Shown: piece by piece, positions 30,861 to 41,273 of the stretch
Position numbering within the stretch: position 1 is the first letter of the stretch
How the letters are laid out: every line of letters begins with the position of its first letter
Assembly: GCF_905147365.1 (NCBI RefSeq)
Contig: NC_056420.1
Span: 10,674,001-10,738,000, forward strand
DNA from: Aricia agestis
Lineage: Eukaryota > Arthropoda > Insecta > Lepidoptera > Lycaenidae
Reading direction: 5' to 3'
Length of the DNA stretch: 64,000 nt
The notes under the pieces: generated by a model
The model's input: only the letters and a program-made list of their open reading frames with translations
Database searches by the model: none
Told to the model about the DNA's origin: nothing
Translations under genes and position numbers: made by a program

Positions 30861-33084
30861 TGCAAAATGTATAAGCCACAAGCCATAAAATCCTTGTAAA
30901 GTTTTTCTGTTATTAATTCTAATATGTCATGCATGTAACAGGAAGTCCTCATAAACAGTCGTAGACAGAACTGCTGGGCAACAATCTTGCGATAGCGACG
31001 CTACAGGCGTTTGACAATTAATGACAGCAGATATCTGCAATATCTATTCAAGTTTCGCGATTTTTTGACTCAGAACGCGACATCATTTGAAAAATGATAT
31101 TATCTCCTTGAACAAACAGCATCAGGTGTCAGCATGACTGATAGAATTGACACCACGTGATTGAAGTACAGTCAAAGACCAGAGTCGTGATAGTAATTTG
31201 TTTGATTCAAAAACTGCAATTGATATATTACACATTTCACATACTGCTTAACCTATGCCCCGTTTCTTTGTCTAATTAAATGTATAGAGAGCTACAATCA
31301 ATTTTATTATGTTTGTCCGTCCGTCACAATATTAGGTAACTCCATCAAATTATCTTTTATGCGATAATTATTGTTGCATCATCGTTTTAATCACATCACG
31401 TACTTTTTTAAAGAAGCCAACATTAATTATATGAATGAAATTTTATATAGGATAGTATGAATTAATGCTAATAGTAAGTACTAAGTAATAAATAAAAAAT
31501 TCAAGAGATATTTAGGTAAATGTAAAAAATTTAAGCTTCCTGGAATTTTCAAAAATCCTTTCTTAAAAGAAGTTAATATGTCATAAGGGGAACTCGTGAG
31601 AAAATATTCAAGCTTCTTGTTCTATTATCCAAAAATTAAATTAGCTATTCTTATAGCCAGGTATAATAATCAAAATAACGATGGACAACATTTTATTCAA
31701 ATTTTGTAATTTTATATGGAGTTTTGCCTATATTTGCCGTCTGAACTCTACATTTATTTCCATAGTTGGATGACATTCCGAATGCAACACGTGTGTATGG
31801 CTGTAAATTGTTTGTATGATTGTGAATGACATGAATACCCATGCAATACCAACAGTTATCCCCGTGATCAAACTCTCGCCTGTTATGTCTAGAAAGGAGG
31901 TTTATCGCTTTAAATTTTCACACCATTCTAGACCATATTAGGAGGGGATAAGACTAGACATCGACTTGATAAAATTATGAGGTTTTTTTGGGTGGTTGTT
32001 AGTGCACTTCACACTTGAAACGATTTTAGAGTCCTTTAAAAGTTTTAGTTACAAAAAGCGAAAACAATATGCGAATAAAAGTTTTGCACGTAATCACAAT
32101 TAAATTATTAATTGTGAATTGTGATTACGTGCAAAAATTTCATTATTATTATGCTGTGAATCAAAGAGGTTTCGGTAAAATGAAAATTTTACATCTATTT
32201 AAGGTAAACAATATTTTGGTACAGAAAAACATTTTTCTATTTCTGTTTCAGAAATAAGAATAACTTTAAGTACTTTGATTAGACGTTTCTATGACTTACT
32301 TGCGATAGTATTAAATTCTGAGTTTCTTTGTGCCTTATATTTATCACTTAGATTAGCTACCAAATGTCAAAAGCTGCGGCCTACGAGATGAGGCAGCGTC
32401 ACGCCTTCTAAACTGATTATGATTTATTTTTTTAAAGCTGTCGTGAATCGTGATCGACAGTGTTCATGGCTATAATTTATAAGTGTAGTGTATTGATAAA
32501 TAAAGATGGACGAGATGGACGACCCACGATGTGGTAGGGTTGGTGGGGAGCACTCGCCCGATGTCAGACGGACTAACACTTACCAACCATGGCACGGAGA
32601 GGACGTCTTGAGTTATACAGTATTCTGTGTTTAATTTACTCGCCCTATAAATGTCTACAATCTACATTGCACAGGTGGCAGATCCGAAAGTGCTACTTGC
32701 TACAGAAAAAAAAAACATTTAAAGTCGTCAGTCGCAGCAAGTATGAAGCGCCATCCTCCGTCACGGAGTCACGTAGTTGACGCTAGGTCCGCGGACATTT
32801 CTTTAATAACGTGTGATTGGCCCCAACTGTGGCCCCAACAGCAAATAGCTCTAACTACAATTTGTTTTTACGAATCATCGTAATCATTTTGTATGTGACT
32901 TGAAGGATGTTGTTTGTCGTGTATAGTTAGGGATCATTCCAATTGTAGTCTGAGGAATATTCGTATTATAAATTGTGTTTCTTTGTCTTCATGCTTAAAC
33001 TGCTGAACTGAGTTTAATTAAAGTATGGATATTCTTTTCAATCTGGATAATATCATGTTAGTTTTATTTTATTAGGGTTATTAG
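30861..33084. other. AT-rich, no gene; hairpin at 32082
   Basis: No supported gene. A perfect 20-bp inverted repeat (TTTTGCACGTAATCACAATT) with a 15-base loop spans 32082-32136. Confidence 0.45.
32082..32136. repeat. perfect 20-bp hairpin
   Basis: Arms 32082-32101 and 32117-32136 pair without mismatch; the loop is 15 bases. No recognised element surrounds it. Confidence 0.8.
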
Positions 33085-33140
33085 GGTAAACACAGAAACC
33101 CTTCGTGCGTGAGTTCGACTCGCACTTGGCCGATTTTTTT
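33085..33140 (-). repeat. GGTACGGAACCC-family SINE fragment
   Basis: Only the tRNA-like head end is present (GAAACCCTTCGTGCGTGAGT, CTCGCACTTGGCCGATTTTT), matching the copy at 45108. Confidence 0.6.
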
Positions 33141-35119
33141 TGAGTTATTAAAAGTTTTTTGCGTTTGTTAGTAAAATATGTACGGTTCCCGCGCGATAAT
33201 ATAAGTTGCGGGCAAGCTAATATAATAACTCAATATAATAGTTCATAACATAAACCTATAATATATATATTAAGTCTATGGTTCATAATAACTGCATGAC
33301 TTTGTCAAACTATCTATGTTATTTTAATTTATGTGTATTGATTTTGTGTAATTAGTGATGTCCCTCATATTACGACTTACGATCATAATATCGATATCGA
33401 TCATATTACGATTTACGGTCGATAAAGTGCATCGATTATAAAGAAGAAGGTTTGTTTGAATTAATTAATTAGTAGGTAATCAGACAATAGATAGGGTTAA
33501 TTATAGAAAACTTTACCTACCAAAAAGTAATAGCCTACCAACTCGTAAAAGGGGCCTAAGTAACAATTTTACCTTTTTGCACCAAAAAAGCAACAATGAG
33601 CCTAACAAGTTTTTTATTCCGGGTCAATTATGCTTGCTATGAAACACGAATAGTTTATTTGTACAGCTCGCGCTTGGCCACACAGCGTCTCTAGCGAAAC
33701 TTTGTCTCAGCACGATATATTCAAATCACGTGTCACTCGCTATCAGGTGACGTTTGATATCTTCATGACGACCGGAGAAACAAAATCGCGTAACTCCATT
33801 TACGTCAGCTGTCAAAAATATTTGTTATTCCAACGAAAATACGGCGTATATTCCATTGAATACGATCCAACTGGAGATACAAAGGAATTCGTCAAGTGAC
33901 TATCCGTCATACCTTTTATAAAATATTGTAGGTCGCACACAGATTATTCTGCGGTCGTATTGAACGTCGTCGTCGTTAATTTAGGGGCTTTTTTCGCCTG
34001 GCAACAAGTTTGACCCTTGTACGTCAGGAGGTCTGAAAGGCGCTTCTCAGAGCTGACGGCGTCAAAATGTTTCAAATCGGTCAAGTGTGGTGACTTCTTG
34101 TTAGCAAGTGTGTGTTCGGAGAGACAGACAAGATAATCATTTTCTTATTGTAAAACATAATACGCTTAGATAAGTGCGTCTTAATGATTATCGTGGCTCG
34201 CGCCCAAAATATTTGACGGTGAAAATGTTTTTTAATTTGATAATTTTAAACATAATAAAGTTCTTATAAATAATAGTAATAATATAAATTCTAAAATCGA
34301 AAGCAGACAAACAGATAACTGTTTGTCTGTCAGTTACCTCTTCACGTATGAACAGATGAACTGGTTTAGATTTTTTGGTATACTGCTTTCTTCAAACTTT
34401 GAACTAGAACAGTTATTATATCGAGAAAAATTTAAGGTTTCTCCGTGATAATGGAATCGTAGGGCAACAGAATTCAGTGACGAATTTTATGACATAAAAC
34501 GTTTTATTATTATATTGCATCCGACTATAAAGAAACTTGATTTAAGTTATCAAAATTGTGACAGTTGTTGAAGGTTTTTTTTTATCAATGAAACATCTTT
34601 ACACAAGGATAATCACACATAATTCCTCACAGTTTCCATACAATAAATCAAACAAACGACACGAGCACGTACGCTTTAACCAGCTTGTTTCATAACATTT
34701 GACATACCTCCGGCTCCAAATTGTAGGTTCGATGGCTAGCTGTAATTTTTCTCACACGATCCGAGAGCAAATAACTAGCTGGTGCTGATGATATGGCAAT
34801 ATCGTTACAGACAATCATACACTGTGGAAATACAACCTTTTGTTTTTGAAATCTATCGATAGATTTTTTGGCGTTTTACATCACTATTGTGTTCTAAGTT
34901 GTGAATAATTAAAGTAGAAATAAAAATTAGTGTCTTGATCTAGGAATAGTAAATACTAAACATTGTTAATGGTGTACAATATTATCTTGATGGTCTTGAA
35001 TGTTAATTGTTAATACAATAGGTATATCCACATTTTCTCTCAAGAGAGTTATTTTAGCAACCGGCATTCGTATTTTCATGTCTTCCTCTGAATGTCCGTC
35101 TAGAGTGCTCTTAGAGTAG
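33141..35119. other. no gene recognised
   Basis: AT-rich with a moderately GC-rich stretch at 33950-34120. A Helitron-like fragment lies near 34300-34380 (GTTACCTCTTCACGTATGAA). The plus open frame at 33702-33899 has no recognised content. Confidence 0.4.
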
Positions 35120-35398
35120 GAGCCTGCGACGGCCAGACCTTCCTCAGTTTAGGAAAGCTGAAAGTTTACCTGTCCGGCACTGGAAGACGAGATTCCTCCA
35201 CTTACCGCGAAGAATATAAGCTATGAAATTGAGCTTTACTCTTTCTCGAAGGTCAGGTAGACCTTCAGAACTGGATACCTCCTAAAGTAACCACGACCGA
35301 AACTCCATAGTTGCTGGTCGTTCTTACCTCTGTAAAGGTCACAAACAGGTAAACTTTCAGCTTTCCTAAATTGAGGAAGGTCTGGCCGTCGCAGGCTC
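35120..35398. repeat. long inverted repeat, 54-bp arms
   Basis: The left arm 35120-35173 and right arm 35345-35398 are inverse complements with a single mismatch, separated by 171 bp. The arms carry GCGACGGCCAGACCTTCCTC and GGAAAGCTGAAAGTTTACCT. This is the layout of a foldback or MITE element, but no target duplication is visible and the ends do not match another family here. Non-coding. Confidence 0.85.
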
Positions 35399-35888
35399 TT
35401 GGTCCAGTAATTTTAACGGTGGCCAAAAAATATTATTCGTGTTATTTATTTTCTTTTGAAAAATGTGATAATTAAATAAGACATCTTATAGCTGAGTAGG
35501 ATTCTAATATATTAACAAACTTTTAATCTTCTTTCTTCAGACAAGTTCGAAGGTAATCGTATATTTATCTAAATGTGTATTTATAGAAGTTGTCATCATA
35601 ATTGTATGGAAAAAAAAAATTAGTAACTTTACGTTTTTCTATGGCTGCAAGATTTGATGCTCACTCTACCCCTACCTACACTATATCTACCTATTAGGCA
35701 CAAGGAATGGCAATTGCTCAATTGGCAATTTTTCCCACTGGTATTGTGGCAATTTCCGTGATTGTTGGATATCGTGATGCTGACGCCTCGTTGATGGAGT
35801 TCTGCGGTTGTTGTCAACAAAAGCCGATCCCATATAGATCCCATTATTGGATACGGTAGCAATTTCAACAAAAATGATGAAGGATAAA
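35399..35888. other. no gene recognised
   Basis: Two overlapping minus frames at 35629-35935 show no recognised domain. Confidence 0.4.
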
Positions 35889-36160
35889 AGAATTGCTACT
35901 TGAATTTCTTGCGGTGTGCTGAGACTGGAGAGCAAGACAATGTCATGATTTGATGTAAAAAAATATAAAGTTTTAAATAGGACGTATGTTCGTTCGTTAC
36001 TGCATCATCGATGAAGTTGACGCTCGTTGCTAAAAGGCATAAACGAATTGCTACTTAATTTCTTGCGGTGTGCTAAGACTTGAGAGTAGTTGAGACTTGA
36101 GAACAAGACGATGTCGCGATTCGCTGTGACAAAATAGAAAGTTTTTAATACGACGTATTA
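35889..36160. repeat. tandem duplication, about 155 bp period
   Basis: 'GAATTGCTACTT' followed by 'AATTTCTTGCGGTGTGCT' occurs at 35890 and again at 36047. Each is followed by a similar run to a GACGTAT motif (35981 and 36153). Confidence 0.65.
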
Positions 36161-36377
36161 TAAAACAAAAAATATATATACCTATTGTTATTACATACAT
36201 ATTATGTATATAATATATATTATATTCTATCTATTCTATATAATATAAATAAAACCTATAATATACAAAGATAGCAAAAAAAGGATATTAGCGAATAGCC
36301 CACAGACGGCCCCAAATTACATAATTAAAAAAAAATACGACGTATTCTTATGAATAATTATGTTTTATCTTCTTTGA

Positions 36378-36758
36378 CGTGGGAGAGCCATGCTTCGGCA
36401 CGAATGGGCCGGCTCGACCGGAGAGATACCACGTCCTCACAGAAAACCGGCGTGAAACAGCGCTTCCGCTGTGTTTCACCGAGTAAGTGAGTTTACCAGA
36501 GGCCCAATCCCCTACCCTTTTCCTTTCCCTACCCTCCCCTATTTCCTTCCGTACCCTCCCCTATTCCTTTCCGTACCCACCCCTATTCCCTTCCGTACCC
36601 TCCCCTATTCCCTTCCCTACCCTCCCCTATTACCCCTTAGAAGGCTGGCAACGCACCTGCAGCTCTTCTGATGCTGCGAGTGTCCATGGGCGACGGAAGT
36701 TGCTTACCATCAGGTGACCCGTTTGCTCGTTTGCCCCCTTATTTCATAAAAAAAAAAA
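36378..36758 (+). mobile_element. non-autonomous derivative of the 52290 LINE, copy 3 (expanded linker)
   Basis: The same 5' leader and 3' tail as the copy at 10033, but with a longer linker. A roughly 27-bp unit (TACCCTCCCCTATTCCCTTC) is repeated about five times between 36515 and 36640. The overlapping proline-rich open frames at 36471 and 36487 are products of this linker. Confidence 0.85.
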
Positions 36759-38354
36759 TCTTATGAATAAGAATATTATGTTCGTCGTATTATTCGTAAT
36801 GGCAACATCGACAATGTTGAGCCTCGTCGCTTTAAGATTTTGTTTGTAGCTACGCCTCTACATAATAATACGCATTTAAACATAATATGCGGACCTACGT
36901 AATATTTTAACAGGGTTAATAGTATGTCAAGTTAAGTCGTGATCTGCTATATCCTCTGATAGTTCATATATATCTGATGTACTACCTTCCTGTTTGATAG
37001 GCTTATTAAGGCCGAGGTTTATTTACGGTATATATCTACCGTATATATTTAAACCTAGAATGTGCATATCGGAGGTGTCGCTGTATTGTGATGAGTACAA
37101 TACAGTGTCTCATCAGACGGGAACCAATGGAAAACGTGACTACACTCGCGCACATAACGCGTTACGATTTTTTTTTTCAATTTGATCTAACTGACTTGAT
37201 AAATATTATTCTTTTTTGCGGCTTACACTTCCTAAATTGCGTGATCCCGTGGGGGATATGAAAATAAATTAATTTGGACGTCATAGGTATTGCCACCGCG
37301 GTTCCTTTCTCTTTGTAAGTTTTCTCGTTTTGTACGAGAATAATATCAGATCTCTTGTCGAATATAATTGCTTAGATTTTTAAACAATCATTTTTGACAT
37401 ACATATTTAAATTAAATTGTGTAATTGCAATTGAATAATAATTATTTTATTGGAAACAGTTTGATTTAATTGAAGCACTAATAAAAGCTGAACTATGAAG
37501 TATAGTAATATTTTGATATAATATCACATTACTTTAAATAGAGCATCTTGTTTTTGTCAGTAGGGTGTCTGCGGAATCTCAATGCTACTAATGTCAATGT
37601 AATATGAAGGATCAAGTTACTTGGTGAACATTTTTGAAATGAAAACTTATTTAGCGGCGTTGTGCCCTTTATTTTTTGAATGGGTAGAAAATGCGTTAGA
37701 AATCAGAACACATAATCTGATCGATTTGATTGATTAAAATTCATAAGACAGAGACAGAGTTACATCTATTTTAGTTTTTACTTCTGCGAGCAATCCCGGA
37801 GTGCAATCCATTGTTTTATTTGCTTTTACTTTAATACCAGTATCTAACTTTTGTAGCATTTATTTTGCAAATAGTATTTCGAATATATGCAATCATATTT
37901 TATTTATATATTTATTCTCTTCGCATCGACTGTACCTAATACACTGTGATCGACGCATAATGACGTAAGACGTGACGTGACGGTGCGCGGCGCGGCGACG
38001 TGATCAAACACGGTGGCGAGCACGACTGTACACGTGTACGTGAGCAAATCTCCCGGCATTACGCTACTGTACATTACCAGTAATGCGAGAATCCAATTTA
38101 ATTAGCAATTTTGATCATTACCACATATTGGCTTGACATTACATGGAGATTTGTGCGTAGCTGTTGGGATTGATACTCGGATTATTAGGGAATAGAAGTT
38201 GCTTTCGTTTCGCCGAAATTGGTTTATCGCGACAGACAGACACAATATTTTCAATTTATACACGCAGGTTACTTTTCTTTTATTTTTGTTACATAGCTGT
38301 AAGCCATAACATTGTAATTTTCCATTGTTTTAGTGAAATATGGCCCCGTGCGAG
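36759..38354. other. no gene; CRE/E-box-rich patch at 37960-38040
   Basis: Mostly AT-rich. At 37955-38045 a GC-rich patch holds several TGACGT/GACGTGACG motifs and the palindrome GTACACGTGTAC (E-box CACGTG). It could be regulatory; there is no coding signal. Confidence 0.4.
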
Positions 38355-38475
38355 TTTCTTACGCCGGTTCATCTCGGCGGGGTAGTTCCCGAACCGGTGG
38401 TAGGCAACGTTGTTTCTTCGTTAGACTTTCAAAAAGTGTATCATGATATTACCCATTTTGAATAAAAAAGATATT
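38355..38475 (+). repeat. LINE-type 3' tail
   Basis: The same core as at 20326 (CTTACGCCGGTTCATCTCGG, TTCCCGAACCGGTGGTAGGC), ending in an AATAAA-rich tail. Confidence 0.6.
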
Positions 38476-38726
38476 TATTTATAAAATCAGTATTAATTGT
38501 ACAGTTTTGTACAAATACTGATTTTAAATGTGTTGATCCAGTGATGGAACTTTACCTACTAAAGAGTAACGACGTTTTTGATGGGCATCAATCGACACTT
38601 TGGAAATCAAGAAAGACCTAAGACTACTTGTTCCGGGAAATGAGGTTCGAGTAATCAAGAAATCTTTATAACATTTTTCGTACTCCCAAAGTTGGACTCA
38701 GTAAATAGTGGGAGTTTAAGTAATCT

Positions 38727-39020
38727 ATAGGTACTTTTTTTTAAATGAAATAAGGGGGCAAACGAGCAAACGGGTCACCTGATGGAAAGCAACTTCCGTT
38801 CCATGGACACTCGCAGCATCAGAAGAGCTGCAAGTGCGTTGCCGGCCTTTAGGAGGGAATAGGGTAATAGGAGAGGGTAGAGAAGGGAAAAGGGTAGGGG
38901 ATTGGGCCTCCGGTAAACTCACTCACTAGGCGAAACACAGCGCAAGCGCTGTTTCACGCCGGTTTTCTGTGAGAACGTGGTATTTCTCGGGTCGAGCCGG
39001 CCCATTCGTGCCGAAGCATC
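38727..39020 (-). mobile_element. non-autonomous derivative of the 52290 LINE, copy 4 (5'-truncated)
   Basis: Minus-strand copy with the poly-T tail at 38727-38734. It lacks the outermost 5' bases: the leader stops at GAAGCAT (39020) where other copies continue to GGCTCTCCCACG. Confidence 0.85.
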
Positions 39021-39246
39021 TACATATTTACACACCTCTATGATACGATATGCCCTATTTGAATACCTCACTAAAACCACTGAAGTAGAATAACGCGATA
39101 ACATCACAATCAACATCAGTTGGCGGGCGGAATGTAATTAGTACTTTGTCATATAAAGGGTGTGATCGTTCAGGCGGAAATGCCGAATATTGTGCCACCG
39201 GCTCTGCCAGCGGCGCGGCGGGACAGTTGATGCCAGTACACATTAA

Positions 39247-39392
39247 GGGCCTGTTTCACCACTTCCTAATGAGGTGCCGTTTAGGCTATCCACAACTTAT
39301 TTGACAGATGCTCCATACTCTATCATGTTGTGGATAGCCTATCCGACACTTACCAGGAAGACCACTTCCTGATAAGTTCCAGAAACAGACCC
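39247..39392. mobile_element. Harbinger-like MITE with TAA duplication
   Basis: 146 bp, flanked by TAA on both sides (39244-39246 and 39393-39395). The left end GGGCCTGTTTCACCACTTCC and the inverted right end GGGTCTGTTTCTGGAACTTA are similar. The interior also pairs (GCTATCCACAAC and GTTGTGGATAGC). The 3-bp TAA duplication and GGGCCTGTT ends fit the PIF/Harbinger superfamily. Confidence 0.7.
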
Positions 39393-39747
39393 TAAGAGTC
39401 CTCATACGGCAGCCGAACGTCCCAGTCGAACTGATGGCAGGCTGACCCGAACGGATCGATTGACATCCTAGCATGGGAATTGGGAGACGAACAACTATTT
39501 TTTGACGCTGTAGTCTGCAGCGATTTAAATAGACATTGGTCAATAACGACGTCCTTCGTTGCCCCTGACAAGCGTTGAAAAATTAAGAAATCAGAAAGAA
39601 AGAAATGAGGAAACTGCTGCTCCTCACTTCTTTAACTTTATCAGGGAGTTGCTCTTGCAAAGATCCATCGGCTAAAATATTCCTTTAATAAGCTTCGAAA
39701 GACACCTCTCTAAGCTCTCAGTAGTTACGACGCAATCGATGTAGAGT
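39393..39747. other. no gene recognised
   Basis: Nothing supportable. Confidence 0.4.
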
Positions 39748-39761
39748 CGCTTGCAGTATCC

Positions 39762-39907
39762 TTTTTTTTTTCACGCAGAGAAATGCATTAACGCATTCGA
39801 CGCAGGGGATGGGGACTCCCGCTGCGGATATGTGGGGCTCATCGCGGCGAAGATGGTATGTGCCGCGACCCTACCCACTAAAACTCTGTGACGCTCCTCT
39901 CGCCACC
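39762..39907 (-). mobile_element. 5'-truncated R1-like LINE tail
   Basis: 146 bp on the minus strand ending in poly-A (poly-T at 39762-39771). The exact 14-bp target duplication CGCTTGCAGTATCC lies at 39748-39761 and 39908-39921. The body includes AGAGTTTTAGTGGGTAGGG and GGGAGTCCCCATCCCCTGCG in the minus sense, resembling R1-clade 3' ends. Clearly a retroposed LINE fragment. Confidence 0.8.
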
Positions 39908-40211
39908 CGCTTGCAGTATCCTAGTGTGTACGGTGCCCTCTGACTGTGCATATTGAGGAAGCGTGTGCAATTGTATTAGAGGGTCATCACACACCACCGG
40001 CCACGGAATTGCCTGTCGCGTGCCGACGCAAATGAGACGTTACTGTTATTGTTTGGTTAAACCCTTAGCGACAAAAATGTGGAGCGGCTGGTTGAAATAC
40101 AACAGCTTATCTACAACAGCGTTAACAAACGGCTGGACAAATATTTTGCGGTTTTATGGCTAGTTTGCCAAAGAGGAGCTATGGCAATGTCGTGTAGAAC
40201 ATCTCAGGATA

Positions 40212-41271
40212 CATAATAATAATAATATCTATGGACGCTTCACACCACGTCAGTCTGGCCCCGTGCTAAGTACCTGAAAGACTTGTGTTACAGGTCTGGT
40301 ACCTGTACAACGGAAATATACTTAATGCTTTTATAATATACATTTATTTAAGATTTATAAGATAAGATAAGATAAATATTCTTTATTGTGCATACATATT
40401 ATAACAATTTAAAATTAAAGACATTTTTAAAACACAGGTAACACACAATGGCGGCCTTATTACTAATTAGTAATTTCTTCCAGGCAACCACAGGTAGAGG
40501 AAACATAATTTTAAGATATAAGTATGGTAAATGTGCCATCAACAAAAATGTATTATTACATGATATATCAAACGTAACATGATGCTTCAAAATAAATATA
40601 ATAAAAATATAGATATATAATTATAAAATAAATAAACAGCTACATACATAAATACATAAATACATACATACATAATTAATCTAAAATACTTACATACATA
40701 CGGACATACATAATTTATAACAAAGTATGGAACATTATTTTTTATGTAATTGTAATATTTTAGCGATAGAAAAAAAAAAAGTTATTATAATTGTATCTAT
40801 AGTCGTAAGGAAATTTAAGTTGAGCTATTATCATTATTAGCGATAGTAAGTAAGTGTTGCTTGACCAAGATCTTAAAGCGACTCAACGTTTTCGTCATTT
40901 TTATGTCTCTAGGTAAAGCATTCCAGAGTTTGATTCCAGTAATAGTGAAGGAGGTACCATAGAATTTGGTGTTATGTACAGGCATTTCTAAGAGCAAGTT
41001 AGACACTGACCGTAAGTCCTTGACATCTGCCCGTCGAAATAGAAAAACATTTTTCAAATAAGAAGGTAAATACGGGTCGTGAATAATGGAATATACAAGA
41101 GATAGTACGCAGATTTATACTAACTTACGTAGATTTTACTATATCATACACATATTTAATACACACCCAGACCCGGGGACATTGAAAACTTTTTGTTCCG
41201 TCGGCGGGATTCGAACCCGCGACCCCCGGCTAGAGCTGCCACACACTCAACCAATTGAGCCACAGAGGTCG
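40212..41271 (-). mobile_element. tRNA-headed SINE, copy 2, split by a LINE fragment
   Basis: The same family as 3050-3334. The minus-strand head is at 41190-41271 (box A TGGCTCAATTGGTTGAGTG, box B GGTTCGAATCCC). The tail, with GAAGCGTCCATAGAT and (ATT)n, is at 40212-40350. The interior is interrupted by the LINE piece at 40357-41130. Confidence 0.75.
40357..41130 (-). mobile_element. Jockey/CR1-type LINE fragment inside a SINE
   Basis: 5'-truncated LINE on the minus strand ending in a (TTATC)n tail at 40357-40375. The flanking AGATTT (40351-40356 and 41131-41136) is a likely target duplication. The protein end at 40815-41100 has the C-terminal signature of these LINEs (FTITGIKLWNALPRDI, then a basic stretch ending HLL). 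Reverse transcriptase and endonuclease are absent. A 440-bp 3' UTR follows. Confidence 0.75.
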
Positions 41272-41273
41272 TA

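Noticed and set aside
36471..36717. Proline-rich protein genes
   Set aside because: The frames translate the CCCTA/TTCCC linker of a LINE derivative.
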